From assembly GCA_010093485.1 (NCBI GenBank), contig MU001495.1, forward strand, positions 2,790,571 through 2,835,883: DNA of 45,313 bases, given 5' to 3'. The notes beneath the pieces are model-generated. The model saw nothing but the letters and a program-made list of their open reading frames with translations, did not search any database and was not told the DNA's origin. The stretch is from Karstenula rhodostoma CBS 690.94. Taxonomy: Eukaryota; Ascomycota; Dothideomycetes; Pleosporales; Didymosphaeriaceae. Position numbers and translations under genes: made by a program. This document shows positions 13,082 through 24,790 of the stretch, in pieces; positions within the stretch are counted from its first letter, which is position 1, and every line of letters begins with the position of its first letter.

Positions 13082-13327
13082 TATAAGACTAGAATATAAC
13101 TAAATAGAATAAATACTTTTAGAATTAAATAAATAGAAGAAACTATATAAATTAAAACTAAATTTAAAATACTAAGATAGAAAGGGTTCTAGGGAGGGAC
13201 TCTCTATATACTAGGTATCTAAAATCTACTAACTAATCTATATATAGGCTACTAGATAAGGCCTAAGCTTAAAGGTAAGTAAATATCCTATAAGGGGATT
13301 TAACCTTAGGTTAAATTAACCCTTATA
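13082..13327 (-). repeat. 5' LTR of the chromovirus
   Basis: 246 bp, homologous over its full length to 5191-5436 with only transition differences. It would have carried the element's promoter. It begins TATAAGACTA and ends CCCTTATA on the + strand. Confidence 0.95.
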
Positions 13328-13332
13328 AACTA
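13328..13332. repeat. Target-site duplication, right copy (AACTA)
   Basis: Matches the left copy AATTA (5186-5190) except for one C/T transition. Confidence 0.75.
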
Positions 13333-15760
13333 TATAATATAATAAATTATAGGGCTAAATATTAATATATTAATACTCTAGTATCTAATAATTATCTTCT
13401 AATATTAATAAAATAAGGAGGTATTTCTACCCTATAGTATAAAGGTACTAATAAAAGAATAGATAAAAGTAGCCTAGAAAAAGGAATATAAAAAAAACTA
13501 TAAGGTATAAATAAAATATATACCTACTACTATAGTAATAATATATACTAAAGAGATATAGTATATTTTTATATAAATATTTAACTATAATTAATCTAAT
13601 ATCTATATACGCGTTTCCTATAAATAGTATAGTTATTTTAACTTTAATATAAGTAATTTTAATATATAAGAGAATACTAGAGAGAAAGAAAAAAAAAATA
13701 GTAATAATAGTATAGACTAGCTAGTAGAATATATTATTTTATATAACTTAGTAAATATATATAAGCTATTTAGTAATAATACTTCTAAGGACTAAATACT
13801 ATAGCTAAAAAATAAGTAGGTACTAGCCTTACTATTTAAGGGGGTTAGTATAGTAGCCTATATTATACCTACTAGTACTAGTAAAATAAATAAATACCTA
13901 TTACCTACTACTACTCTAGAAAATAATTATAGATAAATTATAATTATTACCCTATTTATTACTATATAGAATAATATTATAAGTAAGTATTATAAGCTAA
14001 AAATCTATATTAGTATATTTAAAATAAAGTAGTTTTATAAATCTATATATATTATTATTACTATATCTAAATATATTAATATAGATATCTTTAAGAACTT
14101 TATATACTAATAATATATAAATAGTAAACTAGAATATCTAGTACTAAATAAGTACTACTATATTCTACTCCCTAATTACTAGTATTATAAAGATCTACTT
14201 AACCTCTATATCCTAGATTAATTTAGTATACTAATATTTCTACTCTTAGCTACTATTTTATTTAACTAGTAAGTATAAATATATAATATACTAGTACTTA
14301 ATAAGTATATAGAAATTATATAGAAGTCTATTACTTACCCTAATCTATTCTATTAAGCTATTAAGCTAATAGAAAAATAGACTATAATATTAATAATAGT
14401 ATTCTATATTTAGTATAAGTTATAATAGTATTATAAAATTATTATCTTTATTAGTAATTATATAGTCTATAAAAACCTCTATATTAATATAAATAAATAT
14501 AAAAAGTTATTTATATACTATAAAAAAATAATAGCTAAGAAGAAGAAGGTAGTATAAAATATATTTAATAAGTATAAAAAAGGTATTATCTTTACTATAA
14601 ATATACTTACTACTAGGGCTAACCTTATTAATATAGATATAATTATCTATTTCGAAGTATCTAATAATAGTATTAACTAGGGATAGAAGTTTAGGCAGGT
14701 AGAATATAGTAGAAAGCTAGCTATTACCTATATTATATATAGTAATAATATATATATTTATATAAATAAGCTTAATAGCTATATAAAATAGATTATAAAT
14801 AAGATAATACTTCTAGATTTTAATAGACCTATCTATATTTATATTATATTTAACTAATACTTTAATAGGTAGATAAATTATATTATATATAAATCTAGAG
14901 AGTTTCTATATAGTTTTTATACTTCCTCTATTCTAAGTATTCTATTATATAGATTTAGGGCTAATATACTTAATATATTCTTATTAGTCTAAATATTAAT
15001 ATTAACCTTTCTTTTAATATATATCCCCTTACCTATATAAACTATAACTTTTTTATAAGTTATATTTTTTTTTATATTAATACCTTTATTTACTTCTATT
15101 CTACTATTAGTATATATATATATAGCCTCTATTACTATCTCTTCTATTTTAAATAAATATAATAGCCCACTCTATAGTAAATATATATAAGAACCTTTTC
15201 CTCTTCTTCTCTTTTTATATTATAGTACTATTAATATAGTAAATAGGATCTAGTTTTTCTTTCCTAGTACTTACCCCTACTAACACGAGGATAAAGGTAG
15301 TATATATAATTTAAAAATATAAAAATATATATAATAGGGTAATCTAATATATTTATAATATAGAAGAAATATTTAAATAGATCTATTATATAGTCTATTA
15401 CTAGTATATAAATTTCTACTCTATATATTTTATAATAGGCTAACCCTTTAACTATACTAAAGGATTCTATAAAGGCCTATTATAGGGTAACTATACCTAC
15501 TTACTATATAACTAGATAGATAATAAAGTCCTACTATACTACTATTATTTATATCTACTTTTACTATATCTATATAATTACTAGTAAGATAAAGATAGTA
15601 TATTTTTTAGTAAATAAAATAATTATACTATATACTAATATTAATATATACTATAGAACCTCTAGATAGTACTCTAGATAGTATATAGCCCTACTAAAAT
15701 ACTATAACTAGAATATATATTTCTAGCCAGTTATAATAAGTTAAAAATAATAAATTTTAT
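13333..15760 (+). pseudogene. RecQ/TLH-like helicase relic, helicase and C-terminal part
   Basis: Second half of the gene interrupted by the chromovirus. In one frame the RecQ motifs appear in order. Motif I PTSTSK (from PTGTGK) is at 13868-13885. Motif II NKYY (from DECH) is at 14147-14158. Motif III LLLATIL is at 14240-14260. Motif V, GIIFTINILTTRANL (from a G.IFATN.L..GANL pattern), is at 14582-14626. Motif VI, with stop-EF for QEF, is near 14684-14705. A cysteine-type C-terminal segment (C..F...FDG....C.....E.LC..C when TAT is read as Cys) is at 14840-14940. A further Cys/His-like tail can be read in a shifted frame at 15366-15700, implying an intron or indel between. RecQ helicases unwind 3'-5'. 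TLH members occupy fungal subtelomeres in many copies. Confidence 0.75.
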
Positions 15761-16984
15761 TATATACTTTTTATAATTTATATCTCTATATTTCTATAGC
15801 TATATTAGTTAGATACTATTAGACCTACTATAATTTTATAAAACCTATTTTCTACTAGACTTATAGTAATAGCTACTAGTAATAGAAGAGTAAAAATAGA
15901 TATATAAGTTTAAAATTAAAAAGAAGTAGAGGCCTAATTTAACTAAAATTAAAGCTAGATAGTAGTATATTTTAAATCTATAGTAATACTAAAATATTTA
16001 TCTATAGACCCCCTTTTATATATAGTATATATCTCTATATATACTAGTAAAAAAAAAAAATTTAAGCTATTAAAAGCCTATTTATATAAAATACTATCTA
16101 GGTATAAAATTCTATATATAACCTTAGAACTAAATAATATTCTATATAAAAGGCCTTTTATTAATAGAGGTATATTACCTCTATTATTAGAGTTAGTATT
16201 TCTTTTTTATTAAAGAGTAGTTAACCTTTAGTAAATAATAGATAAGGTTATATATATACTATTAAGTACTCTAAATACTAGAGAAAAAAAGTTAATAGTA
16301 AATTAGATTAAGGTTATAAAGGGTTTTTAATACTTTAGAATTTTTAATTAAGTAGTAAGTAGAAAGTATAGATAGTATTTAATAGAGATAATATAAATTT
16401 TATATAGTATAATAAAGTATTTTATAGCTAAATCTAGTAGTAGTTTTATTTAAAAAGTAGATAACTTTTTTTTAGGGGTTTTTTTAATTAGTAGTAGTAG
16501 TAGTTTATATACTTTCTATTATCTATTAGAATATTTATACTTTTACTCTATATACTAAAGTTATTTATAAACTAGTGGTTTTCTAATTAGCTCGTTATAA
16601 TAAATATTACCACTAGTTTAATAATATAGTATTACTAATTAAAAATATAAACTTTTTCTATTTTAACTATAAATAGAGTAGATATAATATAAAAATATAC
16701 TAAGTTTTAAGGATAATAGAGTTTATATTAGACTTATAGTAATTATTTTAATAACTATAGAGTAATAAAAATATAGGAAAAAATAATATAAATTCTAAAT
16801 TTAAATAACTACTTAGAATAGGTTTATAATATAGTATTCCCTTATATAATATATTATATATATATTAACTAGACTCTACTAGTATAGTATATAAGCTAGT
16901 ATAAATATATTTTTATTTTTACTATTTTTACTCTTCTTATTATATTTTAAATACTATAGCCCTTACTCTTTACTAAAATTTTAA
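15761..16984. other. Stretch without recognisable gene
   Basis: AT-rich DNA between the RecQ relic and the inverted-repeat element. I see no coherent frame in either strand. It holds a short palindrome at 16162-16186 (11-bp arms, 3-bp loop), an A-run near 16051-16062, and the perfect 12-bp hairpin at 16568-16620. Confidence 0.5.
16568..16620. repeat. Hairpin with perfect 12-bp arms retaining TG/CA
   Basis: Arms TAAACTAGTGGT (16568-16579) and ACCACTAGTTTA (16609-16620) are perfectly complementary around a 29-bp loop that contains AGCTCG. Each arm keeps an unmutated TG or CA, which is rare in this window. The AGCTCG core also occurs in the inverted-repeat element just downstream. Confidence 0.8.
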
Positions 16985-17067
16985 ACGAGCGACCCTTACT
17001 CCTCTAGTTTCGAAAATTAAAGGGATTAAAGGTATTCCCTATTATAAAGTATTATAACTTTTTATTT

Positions 17068-17200
17068 TTACCTCCCCTTAATTTATAAAATCTACTAGTA
17101 TTTAATAGTACTTTCTATAATATTACTTTAGTCTATAGAGTTTATTAGTACTTAACTAGATTTTTTATTAGCTTGCCTTAGTTTATAGAGTCTACTATTA
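17068..17200 (+). repeat. Left arm of the inverted-repeat element
   Basis: Begins TTACCTCCCC and contains three GTTTATAGAGTCTACTA-type units. It aligns with the reverse complement of 18104-18239, most differences being transitions. Confidence 0.75.
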
Positions 17201-18103
17201 TTTAATCCTACTATAATTTAATATAAATTTTTATTAACTTATCTTAGTATATAGAATCTACTATAATTTTATAGAATACTATATTTTACCTCTAGAATTA
17301 AAACCTTTAAGTCTCTAGAGATTTATAATACCTAGTATTTATTATTTTATATAGGCCTTTATTACTTATATTATTCCTTTCTTAAATTTATTATCTAGAA
17401 TACCTTAATATTATTATCCCTAACTATATTATTATCTCTAGCTATAGTCTCTAATCTAGACTACTTATACTTAAGTTATTATTAGTCCTCCTCCTAGCGC
17501 TTTTAATAAGTAAATATATACTAAAGCTATTCTAGACTTAAAGTCTAGATTATTTTATTATTATATTTAATTAAGTTAATAGGCTCTAGAGTATATCTAA
17601 TAATATATAAATCCTTAAAAGATTCTATTAAAAATATTACTTCTATATTAAAAATAACTTACTTAAAAAGTAATAGTAAAAGTAAAAGATAGTAAATAGC
17701 TTTCTATTATTAGTATACTTGGTATTATAGTAATTAATTTCCTTATTAGATTTACCCTTATTTAGGATTATTTAAGTTACGTTAGTTTATAGAGTTTACT
17801 AGAAATTAATTAATATAACTTTTTATTAACTAGTTATCGAGTAATATATTAACCCTATAAGGAAACTAAGCTTTATAACCCTTATAATAGATTTAGGGCC
17901 TCCTTAAAAGCTATATATATTATCTCTATTTAGTATAAACTATTACTAATTTATATTAATTTATAATAATATTAATAGTATTACTATTTATATTATAGAA
18001 AGTAAATATCTATTATACTAAGTATAAGAAAATATTAGATATAAAGGCTTTAGTATTTTTAATAATAGTTTTAGTAAAATTAATAGTTACTAGTAAGGTC
18101 TTT

Positions 18104-18239
18104 AGTTAATAGTATATTTTATAAACTAAGGCGAGCTAATAAAAAGTACTATATAATACTAGTAGATTTTATAGACTAAAGTAACCTTATAAAATATACT
18201 ATTAAATACTAGTAAATTTTATAAACTAAAGAGAGGTAA
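18104..18239 (-). repeat. Right arm of the inverted-repeat element
   Basis: The reverse complement begins TTACCTCTCTTTAG and matches 17068-17200, including the segment TTTTTATTAGCTCGCCTTAG. Two further units continue to the right as far as about 18355. Confidence 0.75.
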
Positions 18240-21200
18240 AATATTTTTTAAATTTTTATACTAGTATATTTTATAAACCGAGACGAGCTAATAGAAAGTA
18301 CTATTAACTACTAATAGACTTTATAAATAGAAACGAGTTAATAAAAAGTTCTACTATACTAATATTAAGTAAATAATATAGATATTATAGGTATTTATAT
18401 AATATATTATTTCTAGATTCCTAAATAAGTTTTCTATATAACTATTTAATTAATTACTAGTTATATTAATATCTTTTACTAGAATAGGTAGGAAGTTATA
18501 GATAGGGTAGTCGAGTAATAAATATAATTCTAGAGTAGATAGGTAAAAGTATAAGGGAATATATTAGGTAAAAAAAAACTATCTATCTATAAAGTTAAAA
18601 TCTAAAGCTATTATATATATACTATATTCTCTAGTTAATAGTTACCCTCCTTATAAGTAAAAACCTATAATAAGTAACTAGAAAACTATCTAGTATACTC
18701 TATTCTATAGCTTATTATTATTAAATCTTTTTATTCTACTAGTAAATACTAGTATTATATAGATTAATACCTCTACTTATAATATTTTTAAATACCTTTA
18801 TTAATTCTATCTAGTAGTCTAGTCGCGCCTCTAAGAATAATATATTATTAATAAGTATATATATATAGTATTTCTCTTTTATTTAATCTTAATAATAGAC
18901 TCTAGTAAAGAACTACTTAAACTTTTAGATATTATAATTTAGCTTCTAGAGAATAATATAATTAGTAAACTATAGATTTAACTCTATACTACTTATTTCT
19001 AATATTAATATTATAATCTAAGGACTATTAGATTTATTTTCTTAAAAAAGATTTAAAGTAAGACTATATTTTTTCTCTATTACTATAGAGGTATAAATAT
19101 AGATATTATTTCTTCTAAACTCTTTAGATATAAGGGTATTAACTACTTTAATAATATTTAGCTATAAAGTTTCTATAATAACCTTACTAGACTTTCTATT
19201 CTAGTACTTTATTTTTATAATCTTATATAGAAGTTCTTTTTCTACTAACTACTTTATATTATTTTTTATATTATATATCTCTAGTAGCTTTCTCTATATA
19301 TTAGGGTTATATAAAAAAGCTAGAAATTTAAGTAGATTATAGCTTTTAGTAAACTTACTAGATTTCCCTTATTTATTCTTTTTATCCTACTACTAATATA
19401 CTAACTATACTATACTTACTATATTTATAATAATAATATAGTTATATATACTAGTTTATTTACCTTTTATAGGCTTAACTCTAAGCTTACTTTTATTATA
19501 CTTTATATAATCCTCCTTATACTTATACTTAACCTTAGTATTTAGTATATTTTCCTTCTTTATAATCTAGTACCTCTTATTTTTATTTAGCCTTATAGTA
19601 ATTTTTTTATAAATTAACTTTATCTTTATATTAATAATAGGCTTACTATTATATTAAAGGGTATTAAAAGATTATATAGTTATAAAGAATAGTATAATAA
19701 ATACTATTATTTCTATAATTATTTTATAATAGTCTAACTACTATAATTTATTATACTTTATACTTATATTACTAATTATTTTCATAATTAATTTCCCTAA
19801 TATATCGAGTATTTTTATTCTAGATATAGAATCTAGCTACTAGAGAACTTAGTATATACTTTTTATACTTATCTACTTAAACTAATAGAGTCTTAAAGTA
19901 TAGAAGATATAATATCTAATTTAGTTAGAATAAGTTAGTATACTAGATATACTTTATATAATTAGGTAGGTACTATATATAGTATAAAAGGAATCGCGAA
20001 TAAAGTTAAAAATTATTTATTATTAAATACTATTTATACCCTTATAAAACTTATCCTATATTAAAGACTTAACTATAAAGAGTTATATATTATATAGATA
20101 GTTTTTTAAATAATTAATATTTAGGGCTAGAGTTCTACTATTAGGTTTTATTTTAACCCTTTTAATCTAGGTTAATAAATTAAACTTAACCTAGATATTT
20201 CTAAAGTAGTCTAGTATAATTAGAATAATAAAATTAAAAGCTATAGTTAGTATATAGCTACTAGTAGATCTAATCTTTATAATTTTAGTTTTTATAAATT
20301 CTAAAATAATATTTAACTATACTATCCTATATTAAATCTTAGATATATTTATTTATATATAATTCTCCTTTAAAATAGTCCTATATAGATAAAACTATTT
20401 TTAAATATAATACTAAGTATATATACTAACCTCTTTAGTACTAAAAGAATTATACTAGTTTTATTTATTAAATACTTATATACCCTTTATACCTAACTTA
20501 AAAGTAAATCTAAGTCTAGAGTAACTTTTAAAAAACTAGTTACCCTTAAAAAATATTTAAATATTATACTTAAAACTATTAAGAGTACTATATAGAATAA
20601 TAATTAATATACTACTAATTTTAGAAGTTTTATTTAAGTATATAGTTTTATAGTTATATAGTATATACTAGTAGGTAATTAGTAATAAGTCTTATAAGGG
20701 GTAAATAGATTTATTAGATATATCTAGTACTAGATATTATAAAAATTTCTATAGGTCTAATACTATATAACTATAGTATAATTAATTTTATAATACTTTA
20801 TAATAATTATTTTAAGTATAAATTTAATAATTTTATTTATATCTAGTTTATTATTATAAATACTACTATCTATTATTATATACTCTAGCTAGAAGGTTTC
20901 TATAATAAAAAGAACCTAGTAGAATTTAATTCTAATACCCTCTACTAGCCTAAAGTATTTAAAGGGGATACTATTAGTCTACCTTAGTTTATCCCTACTA
21001 AGTTAAGGGAGTACCTCTAATCCTTATTATACTATTTTTAAATAAATCCTTATATACTTTTTAGCTAGTATAAGCTCCTTAGGTATTTAGAAAATTAGAA
21101 ATATACTATTATAATTATTATAATTATTATTTTTAAATTTAATTACTTTATCCTTATTAATACTATTATATAGTATTACCTGGCCCTTATAATTACTATT

Positions 21201-21594
21201 AGGGTTTTTAAATAAATACTCCTTATTTTCTATATTATAAACTAAGTAAAAGTACTTTTTTTTATAATATAAGGTATACTAAACTAGAGGGGTATTACTA
21301 TTAATTTTAGACTTACTATTAATTAAAATAGCCTTTTTTTTACTTAAGCCGAGGTTCTAGATATCTAGTCCTTTAAAATTAATATCTTTTTTAAATCTAA
21401 GGGATCTATAACTATTATAGAAATTATAAGTAAACTAGATTAAATTATAATTATTAGAAAAATTTTTATTCTAGTTATTTTTCTTAGTATTAATTATAAC
21501 TATATTAAGATTGCTATAAGTATATAAGGGAGAAAGATACTTACTACTATTAGTTAGAGGCTTACTAATAATATTACTAGTAGGGTTCTTATTA

Positions 21595-22010
21595 TTTATA
21601 TTATCTAGATTATTATATATTTTACTAGAGTTACTACTATTATTACCTATAAGGTTACTAGGTAATATAGTAATAGTACCTATATATATAATATTTTTAA
21701 CTACTTAGTTATAAATAGGACTAGAACTATATTATAATATATTAGTATTACTATTTAGACTAATCTAACCCTTACTAAGAGTATAGCTATTTAAGTTTTA
21801 ATTATTTATACTATCTAAAATAGTATATATTCTATTAGAGTTATTACTATTATTATCTATAAGGTTATTAGATAATATAATAAGGCTACCTATAAATATA
21901 CTATTTATAACTAAGCTATTCTCTATATAATAAATAAAAGGCTTTATTTTATTTATTCTATAGTCTTTAGTACTAGTTTTTAAATTTATTTAATAGTATT
22001 TATAAGATAG
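21595..22010. repeat. 210-bp duplication inside the minus-strand relic
   Basis: The segment around 21628 (GAGTTACTACTATTATTACC) recurs 210 bp later at 21838 with transition differences, followed in both copies by TATAAGGTTAxTAGxTAATATA. 210 bp is 70 codons, so the duplication kept the frame. Confidence 0.75.
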
Positions 22011-22540
22011 AGGTAATAATATATCTCTACTTTACTTTACTTCTATTTTTATTATTATACTAACTTTATTACTCTCTAGTAATTCTAGAAATAGAATAGT
22101 AGATATAGTAGCCTTACTAAAACTAAAATCTAAAAGCTCTTAAATTATAATATTAAAAGTTATATAAATTTAAATAAAAATATATTTTTTTTTTACCTCT
22201 TATATATAAACGTAATAATCCTATATAGTTTTAAATAGTATATTAGCTTTTTTTATTAATAGTATCTACTATATTCTATTAGTATTACTAATTTAAAATA
22301 TATTAATAATACTAAGTTTAGTTAGCTTATTTAATATTTTATATTATATAAAGTTAAGTATAAGCTTAGTTTACTATAATTAAATATAAGATAAAGGGTA
22401 TATTTTAGTCTAGATAGAGATTTTATATAAACTATAGTATATATTATTAATTAGCTTATTAATTAGTTTTTTAATTAAGACTACTATTTACTTAGATCTA
22501 TCCTTCTAAACTAATATTTATATAATAGATAACTTTTACT

Positions 22541-22636
22541 TAATAGATAATTTAGGCTTAATAGATAATTTAGGCTTAATAAATAATTTAGACTTAATAG
22601 ATAATTCGGGCTTAATAGATAATTTAGACTTAACTA
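22541..22636. repeat. 18-bp tandem repeat encoding a hexapeptide
   Basis: Units start at 22541, 22559, 22577, 22595 and 22613, with a partial sixth at 22631, core TAATAGATAATTTAGGCT. In the minus-strand frame each encodes K-P/S-K/E-L-S-I. Confidence 0.9.
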
Positions 22637-22950
22637 TTAGAATAGTCTTTTTTACTATAGACTTAAACTTATTATACTAGTTTAGTATTATATAAAGGGC
22701 GCGTACTTTCTATATATTATTAGGAATTTTTTAAATATTTAATATAGAAATCTTTTATAATACTAGAGTAATATAAGTATTTTAGAGAAAGAACTTATAA
22801 TCTTTATATTATATATTAGTAGGGTTTATTATAAAGTAGTACTCCCTTAACTATTCTTTAATACCCTTAAACTGGCTAGTAGTAAGGCTAAACACGGTTT
22901 TATAATTAGTATTCTTAAACTCTATAGATTTAGAGTAAGTAGTAAACTAG

Positions 22951-24189
22951 ACCTAGTTAAGTAGTATTAGAGGTAGTATTATAGAAGTTTAGTATATAAT
23001 AGCTATATAAGGCTAGAGAGAATAATTAGTAGTAAATAGTAGGTTATAAAATTAAGTTTATTAGTATATTTTTATATTAGTTAGTATAGGTAGTTAAAGA
23101 AGTAAATAATTTAATATAGTATTAGTACTAGATCGTGTTATACTTTTTATTACTAGGGTAAAGATAAATAGTAAAGGGATACTTAAGAGTAGAATAATTA
23201 AAGAAGTAAAATTACCTTACTATAAACTAATATTTAGAGTATAGTAGTTAGATTATAAATTAACTTCTTATAAATCTATATTAGTTTATACTAATAAATA
23301 AAATATAGAGATCTTTATATTATATTAAACTATTATAGCGAGCTCTTTATTACTTTAATAAAAAAAATATAAATATATACTTAATAGTAGAAAGTAGAGT
23401 AAAATAATATTAATTAGTCTAAAATATATAGTATAATAAGCCGATTTTATCTAAAACTATATAAGTCTATATTAATAGATAGAGTATAGAATTTTTATAT
23501 TATACTAAGCTATTATATTAAGCTATTATATTAAAATTACTATTATATAGGGGAAGGAAATTAGTAAATATATACTTAAGAATAGAAAATTAGTTATATT
23601 TAGATAGATTATATTACTCTATACTAAAATATAAAGTATATATTTTATATAGAGTATAATATTAATATAATATAAAAAAAAAGTATAAAGGGGACTATTT
23701 AGAGGTATAAAACTATATATCTAGATATAACTAACTAGTTAGTACTATAATATAGAGTAAGAATAAAAAATATATTAAAAATATTTTCCTAGACCTAAAT
23801 AGTTAGTATATAATAGATAGTATTAATTTAAAATATTATACTAGATTACTCTACTATAGAGTAGGAGAGTAAAAAAAAATTATAAAAACTACTTTAGATC
23901 TAGCTAGTTAGTATATAATAGAGAATATTAATTATAAATAATTTACTAAATTACTAAATAGTATAGCTAGAAGTCGAACTATTAAAGTAATATAGTTACT
24001 AAAGAGAATATATCTATACTAGTTATATAATTAGAGTATTTATAGTCCCTACTTATTTATACTAACTATAAATTTTTTATCTATAATTAAAATACTTAAA
24101 TAGTCTTCTTTTTCTTTTATTCCTTCTTTTAATTTTATAAATAGCCCCTCTAATCTTAATACCTTTTTTTTAGACTAGTATAGTAAATC
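22951..24189. other. Divergent intergenic region with diverged direct repeats
   Basis: Lies between the heads of the minus-strand relic and the SF1 helicase relic, so it would have held two divergent promoters. Segments near 23250-23430 and 23440-23630 look like diverged direct copies about 190 bp apart, sharing a TATATTAxACTATTATA-type core and an ATATATACTTAA-type stretch. A 13-bp unit AAGCTATTATATT is repeated at 23507-23532. A pyrimidine-rich stretch at 24101-24170 (CTTCTTTTTCTTTTATTCC) resembles the CT-rich tracts of fungal promoters. No gene is visible. Confidence 0.4.
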
Positions 24190-24554
24190 TTTATATTATA
24201 CTCTATAAATATATACCTATTTATTCTATAAATTACTAAAGATATACTCTCTATATATAAAAATATTCTAATAAGTTACTAACTACTATATAGTTATTAC
24301 TACTATAAATAGTCTAGTAATATATTTTATTACTTATAATACTAGCTACCTATTATCTAAGGGAAAGTTTTTTAAGAGTATTACTATATTTATAATCTAT
24401 CTAGAGAAAAAGAAGAATACCACTAATAATACTAATAATAAAACTAAGGATAAAGCTAATAATAAAAATAATAATACTTTTAACCTCTATATAGATAATA
24501 TCTTTATAAAGAAAGAATCTATTAATAAAAAAAACTTATTACTTCTCTATAATA

Positions 24555-24790
24555 AGTATAAGTAATCTAGTTACTTTTAAATTTAATACCCTAACTAAAT
24601 ATATAACTAGTATAAGTAATCTAGTTATTTTTAAGCTAAATACCCTAGCCATCTCTATAACTAGTATAAGTAATCTAGCTATTTTTAAACTAAATACCCT
24701 AGCTATTTCTATAATTAGTATAAGTAACCTAGTTATCTTTAAGCTAAATACTCTAACTAAGTATACTATAAGTATAGTAACCTAGATTAC
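24555..24790 (+). repeat. 54-bp in-frame repeats (18 residues)
   Basis: Units start at 24555, 24609, 24663 and 24717 with a partial copy at 24771, exactly 54 bp apart. In the gene's frame, reading stops as Gln, each unit is of the form YKQSSYFQAKYPSHLYNQ. This aromatic/Gln/Ser-rich repeat lies just before the zinc knuckle. Confidence 0.9.

Larger units (their letters stand above)
5191..13327 (-). mobile_element. Ty3/gypsy chromovirus LTR retrotransposon, RIP-killed
   Basis: A complete 8137-bp LTR retrotransposon inserted on the minus strand. It has two 246-bp LTRs, a 5-bp target duplication, and a purine-rich tract next to the 3' LTR (minus strand AGAGGGGGG, + strand 5440-5449). The internal order is gag with CCHC knuckle, reverse transcriptase with YxDD, integrase with DDE-type motifs, and a C-terminal chromodomain. 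The RT-before-integrase order plus chromodomain identifies a chromovirus (relatives: MAGGY, Tf1 group). It interrupts the RecQ-like gene. Insertion plus duplication is 8142 bp, a multiple of three. The original LTR ends TG...CA now read TA...TA. I could not identify a convincing tRNA primer-binding site next to the 5' LTR. Confidence 0.95.
16985..18360. mobile_element. Inverted-repeat element, possible non-autonomous DNA transposon
   Basis: The segments 17068-17200 and 18104-18239 are inverted copies of one another over about 130 bp, separated by roughly 0.9 kb. Each arm is built of imperfect units of about 48-50 bp (core GTTTATAGAGTCTACTAGTA preceded by ATTAGCTCG). Extra units extend the right arm to about 18355, and a single unit lies near 17780-17845. 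The interior shows no recognisable transposase. The structure fits a foldback or MITE-like element with subterminal repeats, but I could not find a clean target duplication, and the outer limits are approximate. Confidence 0.55.
18450..22950 (-). pseudogene. Unidentified large gene relic, minus strand
   Basis: I do not recognise this gene. The minus strand is readable over about 4.5 kb with stops mostly at Gln/Trp codons. One frame covers at least 21300-22922 (codon first bases 22922, 22631 and 21632 agree). A readable segment near 19100-19600 lies in another frame, so there is an intron, an indel or a second gene. Features: a hexapeptide repeat of the KPKLSI type at 22541-22636, a 70-residue duplication (about 21600-22010) rich in Asn/Ser that was probably Asp/Gly/Ser before RIP, a segment that can be read as acidic near 21050-21250, and a Lys-rich segment near 19480-19570. 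There are no obvious nucleotide-binding or transposase motifs. It is divergent from the SF1 helicase relic at 24190. Confidence 0.45.
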
